Numbered from the stretch's first letter, positions 46,601 to 60,800 are shown. The stretch is 64,000 nt of DNA from Buxus sempervirens (GCA_947561395.2 OX387186.1:3192835-3256834); one strand, 5' to 3'. Notes: a model not told the origin generated them from the letters alone. Program-made: numbers and translations.

Positions 46601-47400
46601 ATTCAGTTACAGATTCCATCAAATTGAGGATAATGATTACTCAAATAAAATAACAGGATTTTAATCATAAAACACCTAACTCTTTTAAAACGCATTGCTC
46701 ATGAAAAAGGTGGCTAATTTGTTACTAATTTGGTCTATTCATGGCAGTTCATCTTTGACTTTCATTGCCATGAATGGACCAAATTAGTAACAAAATAGCC
46801 CAAACCAATTTACATTATTTTATTCTTTATCCCAAACCAAATATCGCCTCTGGAATCAGCTATCTTGTTTTGTTAGACTGCGTACAACACGGGCAAAAGT
46901 CCAATGGCGGTTGTCGCTTTGTTAGCCCACTTGTGGTCTAGTGGCAGCCCTGATCCGAATCGGCTGGCATACACTAATCACATTTCCATGGGTCCCATGT
47001 GTCTCTGTATGATGAGTTGTCCATACAACATGTTGGATGATAAAACGTGATGAAGAGAATCACTAAGCCCTTCGGTTTCATTAACTGTGGTAACAATAAT
47101 CCAAAGCCTGACGTAACTTTGTTGCTGGTGAGCAGACTGACCAGGCTGTTGAGTCACTTTCCAGTTCAATAAGGTTCTAATTTATCTTCTTGGGTTAGAT
47201 TGAAAGGAGTCGCATCTTTCCGGTACGTTCTTTGGTAGTTTTACGTAAGATCATAAAATAACGAGAAAGGACAAAGAATCGTCCATGAGATACCTTTAAA
47301 GTTAAAGATATCTCGAATTGATTAGCTCAGAAGGTCATCATTTCACAAGACCTTTTAGCCTAACTGTTGCTTTCTTAGAATTTAGAATGAAAAAAGTACG
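43693..47400. other. Intergenic spacer after PRP38
   Basis: The first few hundred bases should be the PRP38 3' UTR. No gene is supported in the rest. A frame at 45346-45528 has no recognised domain. A degenerate ACC/ATT-type trinucleotide-rich tract lies at about 44196-44340, and a hairpin at 46713-46799 is listed separately. Confidence 0.5.
46713..46799. repeat. Inverted repeat with 34-base arms
   Basis: Arm 46713-46746 (GCTAATTTGTTACTAATTTG...) pairs with 46766-46799 at 32 of 34 positions. The loop is 19 bases. The arms end in ATGGCA/TGCCAT. It could be a small MITE remnant or a transcribed hairpin; no target duplication was recognised. Confidence 0.8.
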
Positions 47401-47407
47401 GATAGTT

Positions 47408-47731
47408 AAAGGAAAAAAGATCAGTAGTTATCCTTTTCTTTTTCTTTTTTTCTTGTCATAAGTTATCTTTTAAAAATCCGAATGTTTAACCTAAAACCAT
47501 CCAAAAAAATATCAAAGGTGAATTATCTTCTACTTGAAGTAATGCACGTGCCAATTGTAATTTAATTAAAGGAAAAAAAATCAGTAGTTATCCCTTTTTT
47601 TTCTGTCACAAATTATCATTTAAAAATCCGAATGTTTATTTCTTAAAAACCTAAAACCTCCAAAAAAAAAAAAAAAATCTAAGGTGAATTATCCTCTACT
47701 TGCAGTAATGTACGTGCCAACTGTAGCATTA
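47408..47731. repeat. About 160-bp tandem duplication upstream of the transporter
   Basis: Copies at 47408-47567 and 47568-47731 share AAAGGAAAAAA, TCAGTAGTTATCC, AAAAATCCGAATGTTTA and a CACGTGCCAA/TACGTGCCAA block, with indels in the poly-A/T runs. The ACGTG core in both copies could be a bZIP/bHLH site; that is only inference. Confidence 0.85.
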
Positions 47732-47769
47732 TATTAGATAAAATAATTATATATATATACAAGAGAAAG

Positions 47770-47900
47770 ATAATGATCTTGATGTGGGGTCCACCAAGAA
47801 TTTATTTTGTGGGTCTCACATCAATGATTTTTCTATATATTTGAAAGGTAATGATCTTGATGTGGGGTCCACCAAGAATTCACTTGGTGGGCCTCACATC
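47770..47900. repeat. About 52-bp direct repeat near the transporter promoter
   Basis: The block AATGATCTTGATGTGGGGTC + CACCAAGAATT + GTGGG(T/C)CTCACATC occurs at about 47770-47821 and again at about 47849-47900. Within each copy, GGTCCACCAAG and CTTGGTGGGCC-like parts are partly self-complementary. Confidence 0.85.
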
Positions 47901-48018
47901 GTGTCATCCTTGCTGTACATGTGCTGCATCGTTTGCGCTGACGAGGATCCACGGTGCTATATGAGCCCACCAGTCGTACGCGTGCTCTCTCTTGCGGGCA
48001 TGTCATCATCGGCAGAGA

Positions 48019-48028
48019 TATATAAATA
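48019..48028 (+). promoter_or_regulatory. Probable TATA box of the transporter gene
   Basis: TATATAAATA lies 65-74 bp before the ATG at 48093. This distance suits a short 5' UTR, and no better element is seen. Confidence 0.6.
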
Positions 48029-48092
48029 AATAACTTTCTATTTACAAGATAGAGCTTTAGCATCAAATTAAGACAGGCTCCTGAAACTAAGG

Positions 48093-51000
48093 ATGCCACG
48101 GGCGATTTCGGAATCCGGCCATGACGAGCTCAGTGCGCCGCTGCTCTCTCGGCCGGAAAGATCGGTATCGCCTAAAGCGTACAAGAAGATGGGCATCGAT
48201 GAGATGCTACAGATACACTGCGGTGAGTTTGGGATATGGCAGCTGAGGCACTTCCTTCTCACGACCCTGGCTTGGGCGCTCGAGGCCTTCCACACCATGG
48301 TCATGATTTTCGCCGACCGCCAGCCCGATTGGCGTTGCAAGGCGGCGGGATCCGGATGTTCGCCCGAGTTGGGTATGTGTGGGATGGATCCTGGGTCGTG
48401 GGAGTGGGTCGGAGGTGCGGGAAGCTCCACCATGTCGGAGTGGGGACTGGTGTGTGACGAGAGGTATAAGGTTGGCTTGGTTCAGGCGCTTTTCTTCGCC
48501 GGTTGTATGGTCGGTAAGTTCTTATCTCTCTCTCTCTCTCTCGCTGTTCTTTTATTACTCTTCATAGCCGTTGTTATATTTCTTCTCTGCTTTAATTTTT
48601 TTTTCCTCGAGTGCTTAAGTTGTGCCAAAACATGCAAAATAAACATTAGTTGAAGGGTCTCGTGCACCAGAGAAACGCTTTCGATCTGTTTACCTGAGCA
48701 CAATTAAATTAAGCTCAAATCATTTAGAGTTGAATTTTTTTTTTGGGGGGTCTTTTTTCCATTGATAACTACTCGATGGCTGGAGGGAATTGCCAATCGG
48801 CAATGGTGTTGTGTAGTCTCGATACTTTTGTGTGTGGTGCCAACTTCTCTTTTAGGGGTTTGATATATTGGCTTCTTTTTTTCATTTTCTTTTTCTTTGG
48901 ATATCTTTCTGGAAGTCTATATTCAAATATATGAATATATATGTAATTTTATTTTAACTTAAGTTTTTTTACACAAATGTCTAATCTGATCCGGCTAAAA
49001 AATTTTCAAATGCTTCTATCTTGAATTTTATGTATAGAAAGCTGCATTGTTAGTATAAGACACTCCAAACAAAGCCAAAAAAAAAAAAGTGGGCAAAATC
49101 TTTCTAGATAGTTTCACCTTTTAGAAAGAGACAATAATGGCGGTCTGGAAATCGTGGCCTGTGGATGGAGAAAGAGAGGATAATGCAGAGGAGGAAATTC
49201 CGGGTGACTTTATAAAGAGGATAGAGGTATGTGTGACAGAATACATACCAATTTTGACATGAAACCACACGCAAGGCCTATGGATCATTAAGTGCAACAC
49301 CAAGAGTAGTTTTGAACCCAGGATGTCCGGGTTTATGGTTCATCCCAGTTTCTCCCTTTACCAACCCAAGCTGGTTATGTATTACTGACTCATAAAAAGT
49401 GGATAGCCTGCTTATACACACACACAAATTTACATCCTTCCTTGAACATCAACTTCTAGATTAATTTCCTTCCTTTTGTCTGTCATTAATCACTTCCTTG
49501 ATTTAAAAACCCAAGTTAAGGCTTCATAGCATTGCTTCATAAATACTACTTTAGATGTATAGTATCTATAGATAATGTTTAGTCACTGTTTATTCAAGAA
49601 GTGATGTTAAAGCGACAGTATTAACTAGCTATTATATAGAAATATCAAGATAAGATAATCTAAACAAAAACTTCATGTAACTGAGTAGACTAAATCAATT
49701 CCTCCAAAAGCAATTTAGAGAGAAAGAGGAACTTAACTCATGATTCTATAGAACCAAACATTATTTTTGAGTTAAAGATGACCCAAATGACATAACATTC
49801 AATTAATATCGGGACAAATGCATAAAAAAATGTAGCTTTAATCATAGGATTCGTTGTCTCTATCTGCTATTTGAAATAAGTAGCTGTAAAAATTAAAAGC
49901 TACTTCTTTGATGCGAAAGGAAGGTTTCTGTATTGAATCGCAGTGAAGTAACTTTGTTAGCTGATACTACATTGGATCAAGACAACCGCTTCAGTAGTGA
50001 CAAGTAGTTTTTTTAATGTTAGAGCAGGTGCAGGAGTCTTCGGCCATCTCTCAGATTCCTTCCTCGGAAGGAAAGGATCTCTAATGGTCGTTTGCATTCT
50101 GAACGCTGTTTTCGGTTGCTTAACGGCGTTCTCACCAAGCTACGAGATCTACGCCCTCCTCCGTTTTCTCACTGGTTTCAGCTCCGGTGGTGTCGGCCTC
50201 TGTGCCTTCGTCCTCGCCACCGAACCCATTGGCCCCACAAAGCGTGGGGCCGCTGGAATGTCAACTTTCTACTTCTTCTCCGGCGGAATTGCGGTACTTT
50301 CCGGCATTGCTTACGTTTCCCGGACATGGCGCACGCTCTATATTGCATCTTCCATCCCCTCTATCCTCTTTGTCCTTGTCATCATTCCTTTCCTTTCAGA
50401 ATCACCACGGTGGTATCTCGTCCGCGGCAAGATCGATGATGCTATGAAACTCATGCGTAAAATTGCTCAGCGTAACGGAAAGAACCTCCCCAGTGAAATT
50501 CTCCTCGCCCTTGACGACGAAAACAATGAAAACGACTTGGAAATTAATAACAAAGGAGGAGGAGCAGTCGCTAAAGCGGGCGAGGCTGTTTCAGGTTCTC
50601 TCATGGTCGTTTGCAAGTCCCCCCTTACTCGAACTCGTCTTTTCTTGACGGTTGTCATCAACTTCTGCTGCGCCGTCGTGTATTACGGCCTGAGCTTGAA
50701 CGTTGTGAACCTAGGTACAAATCTCTACCTCAGTGTGCTTCTGAATGCCGTAGCGGAAATGCCGGCGTTCCTGTTAACGGCACTGTTTCTGGACAAGTTC
50801 GGAAGGAAGCCATTGACCGTCGCGACCATGTGGTTTAGTGGGGTGTTTTGCTTGATAGGGAGCTTGATTAAGCTGGAGGGAGCTTCGGTGGTGGCAAGCA
50901 CGGTTTGTGGAGTTCTGGGAATATTCGGGATGGCGGGAACTTACAATCTGCTGTTTATTTATACGGTGGAGCTGTTTCCGACAGTGGTGAGGAATGCAGC

Positions 51001-51211
51001 ACTTGGTTGTACAACGCAGGCTGCACAGATGGGGGCGCTATTGGCACCGTTAGTGGTGGTTTTGGGTGGAGGGATCCCATTTGCAGTGTTCGGGGCCTGT
51101 GGGGTGATTGGGGGAATGACGGGATTTTATCTGCCGGAGACTCTAAACCAGCCACTCTATGACACCATGGCCGGAATAGAGGATGGCGAAAATGCCCAGA
51201 AGGGAACGTAA
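48093..51211 (+). CDS. Organic cation/carnitine transporter (OCT, SLC22-like MFS)
   Basis: Two exons, 48093-48513 and 50028-51211, join in frame into 534 residues, the usual size. The N-terminus has the OCT signature GIDEMLQIHCGEFGIWQL followed by the first membrane span. A large extracellular loop with several cysteines (SGCSPELGMC ... WGLVCDERY) follows, as in SLC22 proteins. GVFGHLSDSFLGRKG is the MFS loop 2-3 motif, ESPRWYLVRGK the post-TM6 motif, DKFGRKP the loop 8-9 motif, and FYLPETLNQPLYDTM the C-terminal LPET motif. About 12 membrane spans are expected. Plant OCT4-type members, the closest by memory, are tonoplast or plasma-membrane carriers for organic cations and are stress-induced; substrate here is unknown. 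The gene points toward ATXR3, with stop codons about 640 bp apart. Confidence 0.93.
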
Positions 51212-51853
51212 ATATGTTGCTATGCTTGAATTTTTTGGCTTTTGAGGTTGCTGCATGTTTGATTTTCCTCGTATCTCACCTTGTATGAGGATTCGAGAAA
51301 GTCATGTTTCCGTTGCTGCACTGATGGAATAATCATGATGATTTGTTGTGGAATATAATCATGATTTGTCGTGAAATGCTCATTGCTGCACCTGACCTGA
51401 TGGAATAATCATGATTTGTCGTGGATGCTAAAAAATCTTGATAAAGTAATCTTGATCATCAACCCCAAAAGGAATGAGATGTTACACAATGAGCATAAAA
51501 AAAATGACTTAAAAAGTGACACTGGAGAAAGAATGACAGTAACACCTCTAAACACTTTTTCCTTCTTTTTTCCTTTCCATCTTTCCTTGAAATTAAAGAA
51601 AATAACAATGACTTACTCACCAATAATGAATTTAGATTACACGAGATAGAGGGAGGGAGGGAGGGAGAGAGAGAGAGAGAGCTGTACACAGGAGGAATGG
51701 AGGGCAAAGAGAGCAAAAGCACAAGGGATCGATGTTTTGAAATGATTACCAACTCCCACAGAGGATGGGTAGCTGTGAACTAAAAATGAAATAATCATTC
51801 CAAAACAAAAAATGGTGTGGTTAATAATCCCCATGCTGCCCCACAACCAGAGG
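51212..51853. other. Convergent intergenic gap between transporter and ATXR3
   Basis: This 640-bp gap holds the 3' ends of two converging genes. It contains near-repeats of TAATCATGATTTGTCGTG (51338-51430) and a purine microsatellite of GGGA then GA units at about 51649-51681. No gene is supported. Confidence 0.6.
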
Positions 51854-54800
51854 TTACCGGTCCCACATTGCCTGATAAATGGGGGGTCTGTTCTTCAACC
51901 AATTCACCATCTCCCTATCCAATGAAGACTCATTCAAGACCGCATCCAGCATCGGAGTGCCAAAGACTCGCGGGTCGCTCTTAAATGACCATATACGGTC
52001 CCTGGGCCATGGTCTCTGGGGCTGTTTCTCCTGTTAGATAATACAAATGGTCCTCACAAGTCAACAAGCGTATAGTAGCAAGGAGGGGGGAAAAACCCTA
52101 TAGTAGCAAGAAAATTTTAGTTCGTTCACATTTGCATGATGTAAATTCAAGATATCATACCACAAAAAAACTGACACCGATTAAATGAAAGCAAATAGAA
52201 AAGGGTGCATAAGAAGTCTCTGTGTTGGGCGGGCACGGTATGAGAGGTATGGAAGTAAATAATATAAGATGATTCAGATGATAGAGAAGGATCATTTTAC
52301 AGAAAGCGAGAGTACCTCTTCCTTTTTTACCAATGGCACACACAAGATGAGACAAGGTTTTAACCAAGTGCATCCCCATACACAAAAAGTTCATAGAAGA
52401 AATAAAACAAAAGCAGGAGGAGAGAAGAACCAGAAAAAGGCACACTTACCATTCTTGCCAACATGAATCTGAGGGTTCTTGGGCCATAAACACGATGTCG
52501 TGATGGCTTCTGAACCTTTGCATAGAAAGAGGCAATGTCCGGCAATGAGAGGCAACCCCTCTGTGCCCTTGCGAGGCTACAGTCAGGTTCGGCATTATCC
52601 TGGTTATGCCAAAAAATGAGCTTCCCCAAACAATAGTTCTCACCATAGGTCTTGCAGTATTCCTGGAAGCCTGATCCCAACTTATGACTGTACTTGGGAC
52701 CCAAGTCAAGAGGGGTGATGTACACAGGCGGTGAAGTTACAGTGTCATATTCCTGTATATAAAGGAAAGACTATCTTTAATCAAACCAAGAACAAACTCA
52801 GTTTCTCAGATGCCAGATCACTTCAGGAAAATTGGACTCACCCGGACCCTGAAGAAGCATCTTGTATAAGCGTAAATGTGGATCAAGTCAGCAGCTGCAT
52901 CATGCCGACATTTATATGTACAAGGAAGATTCCGAACCTCATCCCTCAACCTAATAAGGTAAGAACAAATAGTGACTGAGAATTATAGCATATAATATGT
53001 AGATATATAACACACACAAACACAAATATGATGACAAAAAAGGGCTCAGGCCTGCATACCATAATAAAGATTTCCGAAGTTTTCTCTGGATATCATCAGA
53101 ACCAGATGGGTCGTGGGCAAGAATTTTGAATCTGAGTTCATTTAGCATGTCCTCCTCTAAATGAGGAGCCATATACTGAAGAAGTTCCTCAACAAGTGAT
53201 CCCTCTCCTTTCCAGACAACAGAAACTACTGCTTCAGGACCTAACTTCTCTAGTGGTGGTGGAGCTTTCTTTGGGTCACCAAATACACGTCTCATTACAT
53301 ACCTCACCTGTAACATGGACAGAATTAAATATATGCCGAGTTACTTTTAAGACTCAACCAAACAATGAAATCAAAGGTCAAATGATATCCCACGGCTAAC
53401 AGATTTACATCCTCATTAGAAGAAACAGGAATATAAAAATCAAGAAGACAATATACTTTATAAAAGGAAAATACAACCACCTTATCAAGTGTAACAGCCA
53501 AATTCTGAAGCCTTTGGTTGTAGACACCCTCAGCCTGTCTCAAGCAAGAAGAGATTGACTGAATATCCATAAAACATAAAAAACACCCAACACTATAGAG
53601 TTCCTGGCATAATCACATCCACCCATGCATATGTGAATTGTGAACCACACACATGAACATGTGCACATAGCCACATACACAGTCATGAGTCATACAGATT
53701 ATGAACCAAAAAATTAAAAAAACACTCACCTGAACCTCAGCATCATTCTTCTCATCCTCTACAGAAATATCAGAGAAGAATTTCCTTTTCTCTTCTATAT
53801 TGTGTCTTAGAATCTCCTCAGGAAGTTTTGTTCTTTCAAAATTTATAAATCTCACCTTAACCCAAAATAAGCAATGAAACTTTCAGAAACAAATTGACAT
53901 AATGGATCCCAAAACTCAGCTGAGGAGGCCAGAATGACACGTACCAGACGAGCTGAATATGCAATAAGCCAATCGGGCAAACCTCCAAGCAAACACGTAC
54001 CCAAACCAGCCCTTGCCAAGTCAATATAATCTTCCTCAGAGACACAATTCAGCTCACAAGCCTCAAGCATCAACTTATGTCGGTCCAGAATCCCGTGGCA
54101 CTCCAGGAGGACCTAATGAACATGGAACTCCAGTTAATAAAATAAGTATAATAATATGGAATATAACTTATAAGAGAAGAATAGATGGACCGAGGTGAAG
54201 TTTATGAACACTTGGGAGAGTAAAATCTCCAAGACAGATGTGAAACAGGCATCCAGTCTCAACAAACCCAAGCAAACCCACCAAAATGGATTCAGTATAA
54301 TTCACACATTCAAAGGAATTCAGCAAACACAAAAAGAAATTTATCCCTTATTTGAACCTTTTGAAATGCCCCTTCGCCGGTAAGGTTTAAATAGCTGCCC
54401 CTACAAACTTTGCTGCCGCACAAGCAAATAGATGCTTCATATTCCTCCTTACTCTGCAGAAAAATAAATGGCATAAATCATTTAGAAATAATCATGGTAA
54501 GACAAAATGAGGTCGTGGCAGAATATGCATACCTCTGTCACAGAGTTGTAGTCAAATGTGATCTCCTCGCCATGTCCAATTGGGCGGACAGTGTAAATTC
54601 CAATCTGATAATTACCATCTACGGCAGTAACCCTTTCTCAAGGGAAAAAAGTAGGTAAGTAGGAAATTCTTGACATATGATTAAAGAAAAATTCTCAAAA
54701 AATAGATAAGTCGGATGATTCTTATACGCCTTAAGATGATCAGAAAATGAGAAGTAAAACCATGCCACAAGATTTCTCTTCCAAGCAATTAAACATACAA

Positions 54801-57800
54801 ATAGAAACACTTCCATCCTCATATTCAACTCTGCCAATGAAACATTAATTTATCCTGAACTACAGAAATGGACCATTAATGATGACTGCTCTCCAAGGAA
54901 CAACTGTAGTTTTCCTTGCGACTTGCTAGTGCAACCTGGTAGATATAAGTAAGATTTCAAGCCACTGGTTGACTGTGAACTTATGAAAGAACATCTAAAT
55001 CATGGTGTAAGACTTGTATGTGGAATACAGGGCAGAAGGAAAAGCCATTAATAACGTTTTTCCAAACATTTGTGACTAGGTTAATAAAGCTGCAACTTTG
55101 CAGTGATTCAGGTAATGGAACTTGGCCCAGAGGGAACTGAAGACAACATTTCTAACAATTTTTCTCTTTTTGAAGACAAGCATCAGGAGATAGCATTATG
55201 CTGCCTGGCTATTTGTATAAGACTCCTTTATTTGGATATAAATGTGAGGGTTGATAAAAATATTCTGGTAGTCCATTTGTATTCTACTCCTATATTTGAA
55301 TTTGCATGTCAGATGAGGATAATGGTTGCACGCTGGGCTCACTAAACCCCCAAGTAAATACAGGGATCAAGCAATAAAGAGAATTCTCCAGTTTCAACTA
55401 ATTTAATATACCATGCATTCTGTGTATTCATTCACCAATCAAATATGTGTGTGTGTGTGTGTGTGTGTCTCTCTCTCTCTCTGTATACATTCTTATATTC
55501 TCTATTTTATGTAATACCTATCAGATTAATGTTATACCATAGTTGAAACATTATCTAACATAGTTTATCCCAATATGGGCATGATACAGTTTAAAGGATG
55601 TGATTACATAGCTTTAAAACAATATGGACTCCATGATAGAAGACAGCAAACTTACTTTGCTTCACAGTTAGGACGACAGGAGTGACAAATTCGGCTTGCA
55701 AAGTTTGCCTTGTGCATTGCATCAACAACAACCAAATCATACCCATCACCATCACCCTGCAAAATAAGAACGTCAGATAGAATTTCTCTTTTTTGGTTTT
55801 GGTAGATAAGAGATAAAGTTGTTCAATGACAAAACAGGCCCAAGTGAAAAAAAAATGATAAAAAGGAATACAGAGAGAAAAAAACACTTTGGTTTTAAGG
55901 GATGGGGTGGTGTTCGGGTTAACCTTTGGCCTCTCCAGATAAATGTTATAGAACTCTGGAGCTGGATCTTTATTGTTTTTTTGCAAAGATCGAATCCCGT
56001 CTTGCTTCTCAAACCATTTCCAAACTGGATAAACCTGAATGTATTAAAAAAATATATGCAACAGAAGTTCAGCTTCATAAAATGTTAAACCATTTCCAAA
56101 CTGGATAAACATATTAAAAAAATATGCAATTGAAGTTCAGCATCATAAAATGGCATTCTAAGGAACTTCCTTACTATGCATGAAGCTGTGAAGTGGCATA
56201 GAAAAACTGACATACAAATCTATAAGAACTGAAAAAAAATCAAAATTAAAAAAAAGGGCTTCACTAGATCACAATCAAATCTTTTTCTAATTTAGAAAAG
56301 TTCAATTCAGGAAACAAGTAAATTGCACCATGCACAATACTTATAAAGATAAAAGTAGAAAAAAGAATCCAATAAAAGCCCTGATGTTGAAATACATAGG
56401 TAAGCCTGATTGTATGACCTGGCTAATCAAGTAGATACTTGGTTCATGAACCAAGGAAAACTAGATCAAAATCATAAGCAAAACCGTAATTTCCAAATAC
56501 AAGTTATTTGTGGATTTAGCATGCGCATATTATACTTATGATGTACAATTGTAGATAAGATGCTGATAGCAAATAGATTGAATACTAAATACTGTTGTCG
56601 TGGCACTTGGCATAGAAATGCACAATCAATGAATCCATTAGTTGCAATTCAAGCAAGTATTACTGCAAATTAAAAAAACGTAACATGTTCATATAAATAA
56701 GGGAGTAATATTACTAGTCTCTTTGTGTATGCATGCATGTGTGTGTGGAGCGTGTCTTGATTCAAAATTGTCATGAAGTGCTTAAGTGAGATTGAAGTAT
56801 GGAAGAAAGCACAGATTCAAGAACTTTCTAGAAATATTTTTTGGTTGTTACAAAAGGCAATCAGAACAAAAGCAGGTTCAGTGCTGCAATATACAAGAAT
56901 TTACCTTTATGGTCATAATTTGTTTTAGTTTAGAAATGCACATTTGTAGACACAAAGACAGAGCACCAAAAAAGAAAAAAAAATTCAGGCATGTGCTTCA
57001 GACCGAGTCCATTTCCCATTCCTCTCAAAAACAACCAACTGAAAATCACGACTAGGAATGTGCCCAGTTAAATAAGCAAAATTCTTGAAAACCAGGGGAT
57101 CTCATATTATGGATTTAACAAGAAATCATCATGAAAACAGAAGAAACTAAAAGATATGAGAAAAATGGGAAAAAAATCTCAATGATCCATGAACTTCCAT
57201 TAGTAAACTGAAAATCGCTATATTTGACGATAGACTAGTTTTAGAAACAAATATACATGATAGGAACATTAAGTAGATGAAACATACATTAAACTGGAAT
57301 TCAATCCTCAACATAGCTATTCTATTCATACCTCTCCCAGAAACTCCACAACAAAATCATCTTCATCAAAGCCACCTTCCTTATTGCAAACAACTCCCAA
57401 CCCCTGACCACAAATCCACAGCAAAGAAATGAAAAAAGAAGGAAAGAATGAATGTCCATAAAGGTGAGGAAAAATAAAACAGAGGCTAAAAAAAAGAGAC
57501 CCAAGGCAGCTAGTAATGATATTTAGCTCAAACAAGAAATGGCCAATGAAACACACCTTCCTGTAAGCAACATAACTGTCATCACGACGACTCTCCATTG
57601 CCTTCAAGATGCCCTGGCACATTTTCAAGATGTTTGTATCACCACTTTTTTCTGCCTTCTCGTGGACATCTTCAACAACAGGCTTCAAAGGATAAATCAT
57701 TGGAGTATTTCCTGTACCAGTAAAGTTCCTGACTTGCTTATTAAGAACACGCAGGAGCACATCTTCAATAAACGCATGCTTCTTCAATAAGGGCCAATCC

Positions 57801-60800
57801 AATTCCTCTGGCATGGAATCTAAAAGAAGATTATGTGTATAAGGGTCTATACCATAGACTTCTTGTTCTAGAACCTCATCTCCAAGCATTTTTCTAGGCT
57901 TGTAATCCTTAACTTCAGGGATTTCCATATCAGACTCCTCGCTGCCATTCTTTTGTGCTTTGAGCTTCTCAGCATAATCCTCAGGTAGAGAAACCCGCAT
58001 CTTCTGCTGCACTTCCTCCTCATCTGCTACTATGACATATTTATCAATGACTTCATACTTGCGAGTAACAGGAGGAACAAGGCTTGCTTTTGTCATGCGA
58101 GCACCCCATTCACGGTCTTCAGTCTCATCTGCAGTGGAATAACCATCCCTTGAATCCCCAATTCCACTATCAAACCGGAAATCCAAGTCATTTTCAGTAT
58201 CAGAGACAGTACTCTCACTATCACCACTACCATCATCAGAAGACCGCTCAGGATCATCAGACGTTTCACTTCCTGAATCTAAAGATCTCTTATTCAATTT
58301 GATTAAGCGCTTTCTGATCTCCCGATCAGATGCATACTCTCCACAATCCATTCCACCATTGATGGATGCACCATTAGTCCTATTGAAGCATTTCCTTTCA
58401 CTTGTCATTCTATTGTGCTTCTTATATTTTGAAGTTGCAGAATAAAAGCCAGCAGGTGGACTATCTTTCAATGTCTTCATCATGTCATTTCTTTCATCAG
58501 GAGACTTGTGGTTTTCCTCTAAACTTCGAGCAAGTCGGAGAAATAACTTGATAATGTGATTAATATCTCCAGCGTCACCCCGAGTTTTTGCTCTGGATAA
58601 AAGCAATATGTGAAATTATTATTTTTTTTTTAAAAAAAAAATACAAACAAAAAAGTAAAGGATAATGAAGTAAACTGGGAAAGCTATACCTGAAATCACA
58701 AAAATTAGAGTAGTTTCATATCAATTTAAGGGCAATAGGTAAAGCTAGTTGATAAAGACATGTATCAACTAACTCACACATATCCATAAAGCGACAAAAT
58801 TCCCTGAAGAAGTTATAAATTTGAAGAAAGGACAAGAAGGAAAATTTAGTGACATTTTTACAAGAGAGTTTATCACACTAATTTTAAGTTTGGGGGCAAA
58901 ACAGGCTGAATCTCAGGTGAATCATGCATGATCTAAGCCTATATCTGTCTATCGCATGGTGATTTTTTGTCCAGATCCAACTTGAATCCAAGTCCATATT
59001 ATAGTAAGTTGAGCCAGATCCAATCCGCTATCGATGTTGTGATACAACAGGTTGCAAACAGACTCGACTGCAGTATATACCTATCAAATATATACTAATT
59101 TATAATAATGTGTAATTAAAGCTTACAGTAAATTTGAAAGAAAAAAAAACCAACACCTTAGATAAAAGCTATCAATCAGTAAATATTATAATTTAAACAC
59201 TGAAATACATAATAATAAGGTCTGTTTGGGTTCTTGGAATAGATCAGAGTCCTATTTGAAATTTGGATAATAGCATCCAAACCCAAATCCAACTGATCTT
59301 TATTTCAGATGAATTATAGTTTATCCAGATCTAATAAAATGGGAGGCTTATTGGTTCAAATCTCAGTCAAAGCCCCACCAGTTATGACATATAAAAAATG
59401 TAATATTGAACTTCCAAATGTTGCAACCAAGCTTACTTTAATGCATCCCGACACATTCGACCAATATCATCCTTGACAGAGCTCAAGCCATGACCAATAT
59501 AGTATCCATTCTTCATCCTATCTTCAATTTCTGCAACCTGGAACATCAATGAAAAATTTTAAAGACAAATTGCATAATTTCAAACAACAGTAGCACACTG
59601 CATCTCTATAATTATTAAAAAGGAAGACAGGTGGCTCAAAATACCTTGGGCACAAAAAAATCAATGGTATTATCCTTCATTATATCCTTCAGACTGTTAG
59701 CAAGAAAATCTTCCACCCTTCTATAACCATTTTCAGATTTCCCACGGAGCCAACGCCGCATGCGGGCATCCCTGGATAATATATAAGAGGATTTTCCAGC
59801 ATCACAGAGCTTTCTACGTTTGTAAAGATTCTGTCGGAATGACCTACTCACTAAATCTTTCCTATCAAAAGTAGAAACCCGATCATAGGAATATCCATGT
59901 TCGCTGGGATCATCCAAATGACTGCTGAAGCCCTTGGAAGCCTTTGAAACTGGAAAGCTTCTCTCAGTTATCTGTTTAAGGCTCCTGGTTTTAGAATGTG
60001 ATTCCTCTGAGACATGCAAACTGCTGCTCTTAATCCACTTAATATTCTGAAACTTGCTCATCAACTCCTTAAACTGGATGCAACCTCTAATATTGACGAG
60101 AGATATACAAGGGAATGAATGGAGAATATCTTCTAGTGTACTGGAACTAATATTTGTACAACCAAGTAGACTAACAGAAGTTATCTTTTCCTTATTATAA
60201 CCATTCTGCAAGAAAAAATGAACAGATGTTAAAGTTTTAGAAACTGAAAATTTGTTGACATAAACTGCAAGACAAAAACCAAAAAAGAAAAAAAATACCA
60301 TTATATCACGGAACATGGAGTCAGTACAGTTGGGGCCTGCAAAAGACAAGTCAACGTGTCTACAAACATCCCTATAAAACTTGACTGCAGCATTCCACAG
60401 GGTACAAGTAGCGGCAGAGAAAGCAAGGGATCTAATATCTGCTTTCAGGAAATGGAAAACTCGTGCCAGAATAGGACCATTCAGCGTACACCAACTATAA
60501 GCCTGAGCTGCAGGAATTTCAAAATTTTCTGGGCCAAAATTAGATCCATCAAACAAATCTTCAAAATGGCACTCATCCTTCTGTCCTGTGGCTAGGTATT
60601 CTTCCATTTCAGAATCATCTTCACTTCCATCACCAAGAAGCCGTGCTCTTTTACCATAACGGATGTAATCTTTATGATTCCCTGACGCACCATCCTCTGT
60701 TTCATGGAAAATAAGACTAAGAAGAAGAAAAGAAGAAGAAAAAGAGAACAAAATAAAGAAGAAAAAAAATGCTATAAGAGTAAAATGTCAAAGATGTTCA

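Noticed and set aside
51459-51752. A 97-codon Ser/Leu-rich minus-strand frame between the transporter and ATXR3
   Set aside because: It arises from the GGGA/GA microsatellite and lies in the 3' flanks of both genes.
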